Assembly: GCA_002454815.1 (NCBI GenBank)
Contig: DKJL01000007.1
Location: 124,001 to 188,000 of the forward strand
Length of the DNA: 64,000 nucleotides
Direction of reading: 5' to 3'
Source: Flavobacteriales bacterium UBA6693
GTDB taxonomy: Bacteria; Bacteroidota; Bacteroidia; Flavobacteriales; Weeksellaceae
Below are positions 53,011 to 62,185 of this stretch, one piece after another. Positions within the stretch are counted from its first letter, which is position 1; every line of letters starts with the position of its first letter. A model generated the notes under the pieces. It was given only the letters and a program-made list of their open reading frames with translations. It was not told the DNA's origin and searched no databases. The translations under genes were made by a program, and so were the position numbers.

Positions 53011-53604
53011 ATGACACAAAGAAAGAAACAGATTGTTGTTTTGGTTTCCGGCAGCGGGTCGAATTTGCAGACCATTATTGACCGTATCGCAGACGGAGGC
53101 ATTGCCGAGGCAGAAATTTCATTGGTCATTGCCGACCGCGAATGCTACGGTTTGAAACGCGCAGAAAAACACGGTTTAGCCACAAAGCTCATTCCCCGTG
53201 GTGAAGGTTTCTCCGAAAAAATCAGCGAAGCGATTCCACTGCGCACTGATTTGATCGTCCTCGCCGGCTTCCTTTCTATTCTCAGCCCAGAACTGTGCGC
53301 TGTTTTCAAACACCGAATTATTAATATACATCCTGCGTTACTGCCAAAATATGGTGGCAGAGGAATGTGGGGGCATCATGTGCATCGTGCTGTTTTAGAA
53401 GCAGGTGACTTGCAAAGCGGCGCCACCGTGCATTATGTCACGACAGGTGTCGACGAAGGCGAGGTCATTGTGCAGCAGCATTTTAATATTTCAGCGGAAG
53501 ATACCGTCGAGCATTTGATCGAAAAAGTTCAGCAGGTCGAACGTGAAATCCTGCCGCTAGCCATCAATGAAGTTTTATCGGCGCAAAGCGATGAAGTAAA
53601 ATGA
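53011..53604 (+). CDS. purN: Phosphoribosylglycinamide formyltransferase
   Basis: Third step of purine synthesis: transfers formyl from 10-formyl-THF to GAR. It has the N-terminal VLVSGSGSNLQTII phosphate-binding loop, IINIHPALLPKYGG with the catalytic Asn and His, and HYVTTGVDEGEVIVQ with the catalytic Asp. Length 197 aa is normal. It is translated from the purM transcript. Confidence 0.96.
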   Translation: MTQRKKQIVVLVSGSGSNLQTIIDRIADGGIAEAEISLVIADRECYGLKRAEKHGLATKLIPRGEGFSEKISEAIPLRTDLIVLAGFLSILSPELCAVFKHRIINIHPALLPKYGGRGMWGHHVHRAVLEAGDLQSGATVHYVTTGVDEGEVIVQQHFNISAEDTVEHLIEKVQQVEREILPLAINEVLSAQSDEVK

Positions 53605-53658
53605 CGATGTTTACAAAGTGCAAGAAAAGTAAATCTAATAAAAAGTAAAAAGAAAGAA

Positions 53659-55176
53659 ATGTCAAAAAAGAGAGCGTTAATTTCGGTGTCGGACAAAACA
53701 GGTCTTGCCGATTTTGCCGGATTTTTAGAGAATGCAGGCTACGAACTGATTTCCACCGGAGGCACATTCAAACATTTAAAGGACGCCGGTTTACAACCTG
53801 TTCAGATCGACGAAATCACCGATTTTCCCGAAATGCTTGATGGCCGCGTAAAAACCCTTCATCCGAAAGTGCACGGCGGGTTGCTCGCGGTCCGCGGCAA
53901 TAAGGAACACATGGACACCGTTAGCACGCACGGCATTGGCCTCATCGATTTGGTGATTGTTAATTTATATCCGTTTTTCGCGCATGCGAACGATGCCATT
54001 TCCTTAGACGAAAAAATTGAGTTTATTGACATTGGCGGACCTTCGATGTTGCGTTCGGGTGCCAAAAATTTCAAATCAGTTACCGTCATTACGGATGTGA
54101 ATGATTACGGTAAAGTGCAGGCCGAGATCTCGGAAACAGGAGACACTACTTTAGAAACCCGACAAATGCTTGCCGGTAAAGTGTACAATCTTACTTCCGC
54201 TTACGATGCTGCAATTGCGCAATTATTATTAAATGAACCTTATCCGCAATATCTTACGGCTTCTTACGAGAAAGTTTCGGATCTGCGCTACGGCGAAAAT
54301 CCCCATCAGACAGCCGCATATTATGTGAGTACCACACAACCGGGCGCCATGAAAGATTTCGAAATTTTGGGTGGTAAAGAACTGTCCTTTAATAATCTTA
54401 GAGATATGGATCTTTGTTGGAAAGTGGTGAACGAATTTACAGACGAGCTGGCTTGTTGCGCGGTAAAACATTCTACACCTTGTGGAGTGGCAGTTGGCAC
54501 TTCGGCGGCAGAAACTTATCAGAAAACTTTCGAGTGTGACCCCGTTTCAATCTTCGGCGGAATCATCGGTATGAATTTCCGCGTTGACACCGAAACGGCT
54601 GAAGAATTAAATAAAACCTTCCTCGAAATTGTAATGGCTCCCGGTTTTGACGACGATGCGCTGTCAATTTTAAAACAGAAAAAAAACCTGCGCATCATTC
54701 AGATAAAAAATCCGGTAAGCGATGAGCAGACTTGGGTGAAAATCGATGGCGGAATGCTCGTACAGGACAACGACCGCGATTTTTCCGATGATATTCGCGT
54801 CGCCACAGAATGCACACCTACAGCAGAACAGCGAAAAGCATTGCTCTTCGCGCAGCGCGTCGTGAAATATGTAAAATCGAACGCCATCGTAGTGACCAAC
54901 GGCAGCCAGGCGCTCGGCATCGGTGGAGGACAGGTGAACCGGATTTGGGCCACGCAACACGCAGTGGAGCGCGCGAAAGAAAAATTCAGTGGTGACCTTG
55001 TCCTGGCTTCAGACGCCTTTTTTCCCTTTAGCGACGTCGTCGAATACTGCGCAAAAGAAGGAATCAAAGCGATTATCCAGCCGGGCGGAAGTATGCGCGA
55101 TGAAGAAAGTATTGCGGCTGCCCAAGCACACGGAATTCCGATGTTACTTACCGGTATGCGACATTTTCTGCATTGA
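53659..55176 (+). CDS. purH: Bifunctional AICAR transformylase/IMP cyclohydrolase
   Basis: Last two steps to IMP. The N-terminal IMP cyclohydrolase domain (about 1-190) has the MGS-like fold with ISTGGTFKHL, DGRVKTLHPKVHGG, and LVIVNLYPF. The C-terminal transformylase has LRYGENPHQ, VKHSTPCGVAVG with the catalytic Lys-His, and FPFSDVVE. Length 505 aa is normal. It begins 54 bases after purN. Confidence 0.97.
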   Translation: MSKKRALISVSDKTGLADFAGFLENAGYELISTGGTFKHLKDAGLQPVQIDEITDFPEMLDGRVKTLHPKVHGGLLAVRGNKEHMDTVSTHGIGLIDLVIVNLYPFFAHANDAISLDEKIEFIDIGGPSMLRSGAKNFKSVTVITDVNDYGKVQAEISETGDTTLETRQMLAGKVYNLTSAYDAAIAQLLLNEPYPQYLTASYEKVSDLRYGENPHQTAAYYVSTTQPGAMKDFEILGGKELSFNNLRDMDLCWKVVNEFTDELACCAVKHSTPCGVAVGTSAAETYQKTFECDPVSIFGGIIGMNFRVDTETAEELNKTFLEIVMAPGFDDDALSILKQKKNLRIIQIKNPVSDEQTWVKIDGGMLVQDNDRDFSDDIRVATECTPTAEQRKALLFAQRVVKYVKSNAIVVTNGSQALGIGGGQVNRIWATQHAVERAKEKFSGDLVLASDAFFPFSDVVEYCAKEGIKAIIQPGGSMRDEESIAAAQAHGIPMLLTGMRHFLH

Positions 55177-55205
55177 TTCGACAGAGCGAACATTTTGGGC
55201 TGAAA

Positions 55206-55237
55206 TTTGAAAGAGACTTTTCAAATTAGTAAATTTG
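55206..55237 (+). promoter_or_regulatory. Promoter of purD with both -33 and -7 boxes
   Basis: TTTG (55206-55209), a 20-base spacer, then TAAATTTG (55230-55237), 25 bases before the purD ATG. It is the best full Bacteroidota promoter I found here and suggests purD and guaA can be expressed apart from purMNH. Confidence 0.65.
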
Positions 55238-55261
55238 TAATAATTCAAATAATAGACAATA

Positions 55262-56500
55262 ATGAAAATATTAATAGTAGGACACGGTGCCAGAGAATCG
55301 GCCATCGCGATGAAGCTGAAAAGTGATCACCGCATCACCAAAATGTATTTTGCCAAAGGCAACGCCACTACCGAGATGCTCGGGCAGAATGTTTATGAAG
55401 ACAGCATCGAGGGACTGCGCGATTTTGCACTGAAGGAGCGCATCGATCTTACCATCGTCGGACCCGAAGCGCCGCTGGTTGCCGGTATTGTAGACGAATT
55501 CAAGGAGCACGGTCTCAAAATATTCGGTCCGCGCCAACGTACCGCCGAACTCGAAGGAAGCAAAGCTTTTTCGAAAAAATTCATGCAGACGCACGGCATT
55601 AAAACTGCAAAAGCGAGGGTCTTCGATGCCTATCAGGAAGCCATCGACTACGTGCGCACGCAGGAGTTTCCGCTTGTCATCAAAGCCAGCGGCCTCGCAG
55701 GTGGAAAAGGTGTTGTTATCGCCGATGATCTGGAGGAAGCCGAATCTACCATTCACAGTTTCATGATTCAGCGCGTCTTTGGTGATGCCGGAATTCAACT
55801 TGTTATCGAAGAATATCTGCGCGGCTTCGAGACGTCTATTATCGCATTTTCAAATGGCAAAACACTTTTCCCGTGTGTACCCGTTAAGGATTACAAGAAA
55901 GCCGGCAGCGGTGATACGGGCCCCAACACCGGCGGCATGGGAAGCGTTGCTCCGTCTCCGGAGTTTACAGAAGCACATCAGCACGACTTCGAACAAAACA
56001 TTCTGCAGCCCACACTGGAAGGCCTGCAGTCTTACAATATCCATTTTAAAGGATTCATTTTCTTTGGTTTGATGGTTACAGAAAACGGCACCTATCTGCT
56101 AGAATACAATATGCGTCTTGGCGATCCGGAAACGCAGGTCATCATGGCACTCCTGGAAAATAATCTTTTCGACGTCATTATGGATTGTCTGGACGGCAAT
56201 GATATCAATCTAAAATTCCGCGACGAAAAAGCAGTCTGTCTCGTCATGTGTTCCGGCGGTTATCCGCGTCAGATTGAGACCGGTTTCGAAATCCGTAACA
56301 GCGAAAAAGTGACGAACAGCCAAGTGCTGTTTGCCGGTGCCACCGCCAAAGGAAACCGCATTCTTACCACCGGCGGACGGGTTCTGAGTCTGGTTGCAAC
56401 AGGCGCCACCTTCGAAGAGGCACGCGCAAAAGTGTACGACGACGCACGCACCATTCACTACGATTACGAATACTACCGGGAAGATATCGGCATGTTTTAA
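55262..56500 (+). CDS. purD: Phosphoribosylamine--glycine ligase
   Basis: Second step of purine synthesis: joins glycine to phosphoribosylamine using ATP. ATP-grasp enzyme with the start MKILIVGHGARESAIA, the PLVIKASGLAGGKGVVIA loop, TGGMGSVAP, and LEYNMRLGDPETQ metal site. Length 412 aa is normal. It has its own promoter just upstream. Confidence 0.97.
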   Translation: MKILIVGHGARESAIAMKLKSDHRITKMYFAKGNATTEMLGQNVYEDSIEGLRDFALKERIDLTIVGPEAPLVAGIVDEFKEHGLKIFGPRQRTAELEGSKAFSKKFMQTHGIKTAKARVFDAYQEAIDYVRTQEFPLVIKASGLAGGKGVVIADDLEEAESTIHSFMIQRVFGDAGIQLVIEEYLRGFETSIIAFSNGKTLFPCVPVKDYKKAGSGDTGPNTGGMGSVAPSPEFTEAHQHDFEQNILQPTLEGLQSYNIHFKGFIFFGLMVTENGTYLLEYNMRLGDPETQVIMALLENNLFDVIMDCLDGNDINLKFRDEKAVCLVMCSGGYPRQIETGFEIRNSEKVTNSQVLFAGATAKGNRILTTGGRVLSLVATGATFEEARAKVYDDARTIHYDYEYYREDIGMF

Positions 56501-56547
56501 CACTAAAGGCGCGGAATTCCACGTCTTTTTTTTAGTTGAAATTTTTA

Positions 56548-56629
56548 AGAGCCGGGAACCTGCTCTACGTTACAATTCCTCACTCGGCGTTCCGCCTCAT
56601 TGCGGGATTTCCACTGCGATCAGGGCTAG
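56548..56629 (+). repeat. Dispersed intergenic repeat, copy R4 (diverged)
   Basis: Shares the plan of R2 and R3: a 5' arm GAGCCGGGAACCTGCTC, a GC-rich middle (GGCG-TTC-CGCC mini-hairpin) and a 3' arm GGGATTTCCACTGCGATCAG then GGCTAG. The AGCC...GGGCT ends can pair. It lies between purD and guaA and may reduce read-through. The arms differ enough from R2/R3 that it may be a separate subfamily. Confidence 0.55.
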
Positions 56630-56723
56630 GGAGCCGCTTCCCGTACAAAATCCGGAAATAAAAAGTAAAGACGTCAACAAAGAAAATCGAATAAACCCCA
56701 ATTAAATTTAATTCAGTTTACCA

Positions 56724-58253
56724 ATGCAAAACGGAATCATCATCCTCGACTTCGGGTCGCAATACAACCAACTCATCGGCCGCCGCATACGCGAACTCGG
56801 CGTGTACTCAGAAGTTTTACCGTTCAATACACCCTTGCAGGAAATTATGGAGCGCGAGCCATCCGGGATTATTCTGTCCGGCGGTCCCAGTTCCGTCAAT
56901 GTAGAAAATGCGCATCTTATCGAAAAAGCTGTTTTCGAACAGGGAATTCCGGTTCTTGGGATTTGCTACGGAATGCAGCTGCTGACCCACTTGCTGGGCG
57001 GAAAAGTGCGAAAAGGCGTGAAAGGTGAATACGGAAAAGCACAGTTGCAGATTCAGAAATCCAACCGTCTTTTTTCTGGTGTCGGGCGCTTTTCCACAGT
57101 TTGGATGAGCCATTTTGATGAGGTGGAAAGTGTGCCGGCCGATTTTGTGATTAATGGTGTTTCCGATGTTATTTCCGCGATCTCTAATGAGTCACGGAAA
57201 ATCTACGGAGTTCAGTTTCACCCCGAAGTTTCGCATACTGAGGAAGGCTGGAAAATGATCGAAAACTTTGTTTTTGATATCTGCAGCGCACCCAAGAACT
57301 GGAAACTCACCAACTATATTGAAACTGCAGTTGCCCAGATCCGCGAGAAAGTAGGTGATCAGAAAGTTATTCTCGGTCTTTCCGGCGGGGTAGATTCCTC
57401 GGTAGCTGCTGTGCTGATACACCGTGCCATCGGCGATCAGCTCCAGTGTATTTTTGTAGATACCGGTTTGCTGCGCAAGGACGAAGGCCGCAAAGTAATG
57501 GAAAACTACGGCGAACATTTTCAGCTGAAAATTGATATGGTCGATGCCGCGGACCGTTTTCTTTCGAAGTTGGCCGGTGTTTCAGATCCCGAGGAAAAGC
57601 GCAAGATCATCGGAAAAGAATTTGTAGCTGTTTTTGATGAAGAATCGCACAAATTCAGCGATGTTAAATTTTTAGCGCAGGGCACTATTTATCCCGACGT
57701 TATCGAAAGCCAGTCGGTGAAAGGGCCTTCGGCGGTGATCAAATCTCACCACAACGTTGGCGGATTACCGGAAGAAATGAACCTCCAACTGCTTGAGCCG
57801 CTGCGCGAACTTTTCAAAGATGAAGTGCGGAAAGTAGGCGAGGAGCTGGGCATCCCCGCGCATCTCGTCCATCGTCACCCGTTTCCCGGACCGGGCCTTG
57901 GCATCAGAATTTTGGGTGAAGTAGATGCTGAGAAGGTTCGGATCCTGCAGGAAGCTGACGATATTTTTATTCAGGAACTGTACAAAAACAAACTTTACGA
58001 TACTGTTTCTCAGGCATTTGTGGTCTTGCTTCCCGTGAAATCCGTTGGCGTGATGGGCGATGAGCGTACCTACGAATATACAGCAGTCGTGCGCTCGGCA
58101 AACACCATCGATTTTATGACAGCGACCTGGAGCCGCCTGCCGTACGAATTTCTTGACACCGTTTCCAACAGAATTATCAACGAAGTTCGTGGTATTAACC
58201 GCGTTACCTACGATATTTCGAGCAAGCCGCCCGCAACAATCGAGTGGGAATAA
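56724..58253 (+). CDS. guaA: GMP synthase, glutamine-hydrolysing
   Basis: Converts XMP to GMP. The N-terminal class I glutaminase has the nucleophile Cys in LGICYGMQ and the His-Glu pair in VQFHPEVSHTEEG. The C-terminal synthase has the PP-loop GLSGGVDSSV and ends with the expected SKPPATIEWE. Length 509 aa is normal. It follows purD after a 223-base gap holding repeat R4. Confidence 0.98.
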   Translation: MQNGIIILDFGSQYNQLIGRRIRELGVYSEVLPFNTPLQEIMEREPSGIILSGGPSSVNVENAHLIEKAVFEQGIPVLGICYGMQLLTHLLGGKVRKGVKGEYGKAQLQIQKSNRLFSGVGRFSTVWMSHFDEVESVPADFVINGVSDVISAISNESRKIYGVQFHPEVSHTEEGWKMIENFVFDICSAPKNWKLTNYIETAVAQIREKVGDQKVILGLSGGVDSSVAAVLIHRAIGDQLQCIFVDTGLLRKDEGRKVMENYGEHFQLKIDMVDAADRFLSKLAGVSDPEEKRKIIGKEFVAVFDEESHKFSDVKFLAQGTIYPDVIESQSVKGPSAVIKSHHNVGGLPEEMNLQLLEPLRELFKDEVRKVGEELGIPAHLVHRHPFPGPGLGIRILGEVDAEKVRILQEADDIFIQELYKNKLYDTVSQAFVVLLPVKSVGVMGDERTYEYTAVVRSANTIDFMTATWSRLPYEFLDTVSNRIINEVRGINRVTYDISSKPPATIEWE

Positions 58254-58272
58254 TCAGGAACTAAAAGTAATG

Positions 58273-58302
58273 CAAAGGAATCAATCAGTTTTGATTCCTT
58301 TG
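58273..58302. terminator. Terminator shared by guaA and the lipoprotein gene
   Basis: Perfect 12-bp stem (58273-58284 with 58291-58302), six-base loop. The right arm is also the last codons of the gene on the minus strand, which ends at 58281. Confidence 0.7.
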
Positions 58303-58913
58303 TCATTTAACCGTTTTTCGTAATACGATTTCTTATAACGAAGCGTGTCGGGATAACCATAATTCCGCTGCTGATTTTTATTAAAATTAAAAACAGATGC
58401 AAAAGGTATCCTGTCACTCGAATTGCCGAGAACAACTGCCGCGGAATCTCCCTTCCAGTAAACATCTTCAATCAGGAAAGACGGTCCGGTAAACATCAGC
58501 TGACGAGCACGGTCTTTTTTGAGATCAACAAGCACAAGTTGCTGATCGGCTTCGAAACCGGCAACGCGGTCTTCATCTGCAAACCAATGATAACTGTCGA
58601 AATCCAGATATCGCGACGAATCGGAATTGAACACCAGAAAAGGTTTGTAAATCTCATCGAACTTTTTGTCGCTCAGAATAGATATCGAAGTCGGTGCAGA
58701 CGGCAAAACCGAAATATTCTTTAAATAAAATTTACTGTTGTCGAAAGAAGGATTTTCATTTAGGTAAAACTGAAACCAAGGACTGACAGGATCGACAACG
58801 GTATTCCGTACCGATGTTTTCTTTAAAGATCGCGGTGGCGTATGCGACGCTGTTTTTGAAGATTCGGTACATCCAATCACAAATAAGAAAATAAGTAGGA
58901 AAACGTATTTCAT
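58281..58913 (-). CDS. Hypothetical lipoprotein
   Basis: A 210-residue exported protein with a lipobox FVIGC (Cys15). The mature part after a Ser/Thr/Pro/Arg-rich linker (about 16-45) appears all-beta, with short strands such as YLDFDSYHWF and QLVLVDLKK, as in a small propeller or sandwich. I recognise no family. Its 3' end overlaps a terminator hairpin, so the stop codon lies within the stem. It diverges from the helicase gene. Confidence 0.7.
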   Translation of the reverse strand: MKYVFLLIFLFVIGCTESSKTASHTPPRSLKKTSVRNTVVDPVSPWFQFYLNENPSFDNSKFYLKNISVLPSAPTSISILSDKKFDEIYKPFLVFNSDSSRYLDFDSYHWFADEDRVAGFEADQQLVLVDLKKDRARQLMFTGPSFLIEDVYWKGDSAAVVLGNSSDRIPFASVFNFNKNQQRNYGYPDTLRYKKSYYEKRLNDKGIKTD

Positions 58914-58954
58914 TTCTCCAAATTACAAAATATCTGCAGGCATTCAAAAAAAAG

Positions 58955-58962
58955 TATCTTTG
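58955..58962 (+). promoter_or_regulatory. -7 promoter box of the DEAD-box helicase gene
   Basis: TATCTTTG, four bases before the ATG at 58967. It predicts a leaderless transcript. Confidence 0.5.
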
Positions 58963-58966
58963 CAAA

Positions 58967-60319
58967 ATGGAAAAAAGCACTTTTGCGGACTTCGAACTGC
59001 CGGAAAAAATTCTTGATGCTCTGGCAGACTTAAATCTTTTTGAGCCGACGCCCATTCAGCATAAAACATTGAAACCCATTCTTTCAGGACGTGATGTGAT
59101 GGGAATCGCTCAAACAGGTACGGGCAAAACGCTGGCGTATCTTCTGCCGGTATTGAAGACCTGGAAGTACAGCAAAACCGGTAATCCGACTGTGCTTATT
59201 TTGGTGCCTACCCGCGAGCTCGTGGTTCAGGTTACGGAAATTGTGCAAAACTTAACGCAATATATCACGGCTCGTGTTATCGGGATCTACGGCGGTAAAA
59301 ATATTAATACGCAAAAATTATTATTTAACGACGGCTGCGACATCCTGGTCGGCACGCCGGGCCGTGTGATGGATTTGGCCATCGACAGTGCAATTTCTTT
59401 AAAGGAAGTACAAAAACTGATCATCGATGAATTCGACGAAATGTTGAATTTAGGTTTTAAAGCGCAGCTCACGCATATTTTCGAAATGATGAAAGAAAAG
59501 CGCCAGAACATCCTTTTTTCCGCGACGATGACAGAAGCGGTGGACGCCTTGTTGGACCAATATTTCGCCGGGCCGATGGAGATTTCGCTTGCAAGATCCG
59601 GCACACCGCTGGAGAAAATTGAGCAGGTTGGTTACCGGGTACAGAATTTCAACACCAAAATAAACCTGTTGGAATTTCTGCTGAACAAAAACAGTGATTT
59701 TTCCAAAGTGCTGATTTTTTGCAATAATAAGAAACACGCGGATTATCTTTTTACTAAAATCGACGAACTCTTTCCGCAAGAGTTTGATGTTATACATTCC
59801 AATAAATCACAGAATTACCGTCTGAATGCAATGCGCAGTTTTGAGGCGCAGGAAGTTCGAGGATTGATCACCACGGATATTATGGCGCGCGGACTCGATA
59901 TTTCCGACATTACACACGTTATTAATTTTGAAATTCCCGAAGTTCCGGAACAGTATATCCACCGTATTGGCCGGACGGGGCGCGCTGATAAAGACGGTAT
60001 CGCGGTTTCATTCGTTACAAAAAAAGAAGAGGAACAAATTCTCGACATCGAACTTTTGATGGATAAGGAATTAACGTTCCGGGATTTCCCGGCGGAAGTA
60101 AAAATCAATCCTGTAAAAATAGCTTCCGAGAAAGACGAGGTGGTGATGAAGAATGCGCACACGGTAAAGCTGGAAGAAGGCGGCGGCGCGTTCCATGAGA
60201 AAAAGGACAAGAATAAAAAAGAAAATTGGGGCGGTCCGCACAAACGTAAACTTCCCAAAAAGGTGGGCGCCAACCGCGCTCAGCAGAAAAGCAAGTCGAA
60301 AGCAAAAAGGAAAAAATAA
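58967..60319 (+). CDS. DEAD-box ATP-dependent RNA helicase
   Basis: RNA helicase of the RhlE/CsdA-like group, remodelling RNA in ribosome assembly or decay. The Q motif is in the FADFELPEKILDAL start. Motif I is AQTGTGKT, Ia PTREL, Ib TPGR, motif II is DEFD (residues 154-157, in place of DEAD), motif III is SAT, and motif VI is HRIGRTGRA. The C-terminal 70 residues form a basic Lys-rich tail that can hold RNA. Length 450 aa is typical. The Ala-to-Phe change in motif II is the only departure. Confidence 0.93.
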   Translation: MEKSTFADFELPEKILDALADLNLFEPTPIQHKTLKPILSGRDVMGIAQTGTGKTLAYLLPVLKTWKYSKTGNPTVLILVPTRELVVQVTEIVQNLTQYITARVIGIYGGKNINTQKLLFNDGCDILVGTPGRVMDLAIDSAISLKEVQKLIIDEFDEMLNLGFKAQLTHIFEMMKEKRQNILFSATMTEAVDALLDQYFAGPMEISLARSGTPLEKIEQVGYRVQNFNTKINLLEFLLNKNSDFSKVLIFCNNKKHADYLFTKIDELFPQEFDVIHSNKSQNYRLNAMRSFEAQEVRGLITTDIMARGLDISDITHVINFEIPEVPEQYIHRIGRTGRADKDGIAVSFVTKKEEEQILDIELLMDKELTFRDFPAEVKINPVKIASEKDEVVMKNAHTVKLEEGGGAFHEKKDKNKKENWGGPHKRKLPKKVGANRAQQKSKSKAKRKK

Positions 60320-60333
60320 TCAGGGTTTGCTGA

Positions 60334-60780
60334 TCATTTCCAGAATTCATCCTCGTATTCGGGCTCTTTTAATTCTTCGTGTGGTAATTCCAGAAGTGCT
60401 TCCAGTTGCGCATCGGTGGCATGTTGTTCGATGGCCGGGAATATTTCACGCTCTTCTGTCCGGATGTGCTTTTCCAATAAATCCCGAAAAGTCTGGATTT
60501 CTTCCGCGTCTTTAAAGCCGTTTGCGGCCATGGAACGCAAAGTCTCATGTTCGTCCAATGCTTCGCTGATCAAAGGATGCGCTTCGCCCAAAATTTTAAA
60601 AATAGTTTCTTCCTCTTCCTGAAAATGTGGCTCCAGGTGGTGCTGGAAAAAAACGGCAATATAACGGCCCATCCGTTCCGGGGAAATTTCTTTTTTTAGT
60701 CCTTGTTTCAGTTTCCAACACAGCAGAAGCCCGAAGTGATGGTCCCGACTGAGTTGTACAAGTGCTTCGTGTCTTTTCAT
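60334..60780 (-). CDS. Hemerythrin-like HHE domain protein
   Basis: A 148-residue four-helix protein with the HHE cation-binding pattern: RDHHFGLLL (His14-His15), FFQHHLEPHFQEEEET (His47-His48 and Glu ligands), LDEHETLR and LEKHIRTEEREIFP. It probably binds two iron ions for oxygen, peroxide or nitric oxide handling, but no partner gene shows the role. It stands alone, leftward, convergent with the helicase with 14 bases between the stops. Confidence 0.88.
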   Translation of the reverse strand: MKRHEALVQLSRDHHFGLLLCWKLKQGLKKEISPERMGRYIAVFFQHHLEPHFQEEEETIFKILGEAHPLISEALDEHETLRSMAANGFKDAEEIQTFRDLLEKHIRTEEREIFPAIEQHATDAQLEALLELPHEELKEPEYEDEFWK

Positions 60781-60840
60781 TTTAATTAAAATTGTGATAA
60801 GATCACGTTAATTTACAAAATCTAAATGAAGCAAAGAAAA

Positions 60841-60863
60841 TCACTCCGGAAATTCCGGAGTGA
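60841..60863 (-). terminator. Terminator of the alcohol dehydrogenase gene
   Basis: 11-bp inverted repeat (60841-60851 with 60853-60863) followed on the minus strand by T residues. It lies just after the stop at 60869. Confidence 0.7.
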
Positions 60864-60868
60864 AAAAA

Positions 60869-62035
60869 TTAATAACTCATTTCGATAATTTTGGCTGCAT
60901 CCTGCGGCGTTAGTTTTTTGTGTTCGCCGAGCCCTTTCCAGTTGCGGTCTGTGAAAGCTTTTTCCACCTTTTCGGCCGTGCCGGCGTAAGCATCGGTATA
61001 ATCCGAAAGCCGGGTCTGGATCCCGAGACTCTGGAAAAAATCAACGAGCTTTTGTATGGCTTTTTCTGCTTTTTCGTCCACAGTTCCGTCTGTAATGTTC
61101 CAGACCCGCTCCGCATACTGCGCCAGTTTTTCTTTTTTATTTTCAAAAAAATAACGATAGTGTGAAGGCGCGACAATGGCTAAAGTCCGTGCGTGGTCGA
61201 TGCCGAAATGCGCTGTAAGCTCATGTCCCATCGAGTGCACCGCCCAATCGGTGAGAAGGCCTTTGCTCACCAGCCCGTTCAGCGCCATCGTGCAGGACCA
61301 CATAAAATTCGCCGCGGCATCATAATCAAATTCTTCAGCCATTACTTTTGGCGCAACTTCCTGCAGCGTCTGGAAAATACTTTCCATAAAGCGCTCCTGC
61401 AAAGTAGCGGTGGTGGGGAAGGTCATGTACTGCTCCAGCACGTGCGCGTAAGCGTCCGCAATACCGTTGGCCACCTGCCTTTTCGGTAATGACCGAACGA
61501 CGTTCGGATCTAATATTGAAAATTGCGGAAAAAGTCCCGGGCCGCCGGTGGAAAGTTTTTCGTTTGTGCTGCGACGGGAAACCACAAAACCGGAATTCAT
61601 CTCGGAACCGGTCGCCGGAATCGTAAGTACGGTGCCGAAAGGCAGAGCTTCACCCTCTGCGGTGTGAATGGATTTTTGGAGAATATCCCAAGGCTCAGCA
61701 CCGTTATATAGTGCTGCTGCAGCCAGGAATTTAGTCCCATCGATTACGGAACCGCCGCCGACGGCAAGCAGGAAATCAATTTGATGTTCACGTATATAAG
61801 CTAATGCTTCAACTAAAACTTCGTATTCGGGATTGGCCGGAATTCCTCCGAATTCGTGCACGCGAAAACCGTCCAGTGCGTTCTTTACTTCATCGTAAAT
61901 TCCGTTATTGCGTATACTTCCGCCGCCGTATAACATAAGGATTTTAGAATTCCGGGGAATCTCCGCAGAAAGTTTCGCGATCTGACCTTGACCAAAAATA
62001 ACTTTGGTCGGGTTTTTATATTCAAAATTCAGCAT
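60869..62035 (-). CDS. yqhD: Iron-containing alcohol dehydrogenase (YqhD-like)
   Basis: NADPH-dependent aldehyde reductase of the iron-containing alcohol dehydrogenase family, detoxifying short aldehydes. The NADP motif is GGGSVIDGTKFLA near residue 95. Metal ligands include the His in SMGHELTAHFGIDHARTLAI. The C-terminal SHYRYFFENKKEKLAQYAERVW segment is a YqhD mark. Length 388 aa is normal. It has its own -7 box (62055-62062) and terminator. Confidence 0.9.
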   Translation of the reverse strand: MLNFEYKNPTKVIFGQGQIAKLSAEIPRNSKILMLYGGGSIRNNGIYDEVKNALDGFRVHEFGGIPANPEYEVLVEALAYIREHQIDFLLAVGGGSVIDGTKFLAAAALYNGAEPWDILQKSIHTAEGEALPFGTVLTIPATGSEMNSGFVVSRRSTNEKLSTGGPGLFPQFSILDPNVVRSLPKRQVANGIADAYAHVLEQYMTFPTTATLQERFMESIFQTLQEVAPKVMAEEFDYDAAANFMWSCTMALNGLVSKGLLTDWAVHSMGHELTAHFGIDHARTLAIVAPSHYRYFFENKKEKLAQYAERVWNITDGTVDEKAEKAIQKLVDFFQSLGIQTRLSDYTDAYAGTAEKVEKAFTDRNWKGLGEHKKLTPQDAAKIIEMSY

Positions 62036-62054
62036 AATCTGTTTTAATTTAAGT

Positions 62055-62062
62055 CAAAGTTA
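62055..62062 (-). promoter_or_regulatory. -7 promoter box of yqhD
   Basis: TAACTTTG on the minus strand, 19 bases before the ATG at 62035. Confidence 0.5.
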
Positions 62063-62134
62063 CGAAACGCAGGGCATTTTGGTGTCGTTTACTATTTTAT
62101 GCTTTGTATCGCTGCGATCAATTAAAACAATAAA

Positions 62135-62163
62135 AAACCTCAGTTGCCGCAGCACTGAGGTTT
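62135..62163 (-). terminator. Terminator of ahcY
   Basis: 10-bp stem (62135-62144 with 62154-62163), nine-base loop, followed on the minus strand by a T-run. It lies just past the ahcY stop at 62186. Confidence 0.75.
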
Positions 62164-62185
62164 GATGATATAATTCCTTTTTGAT

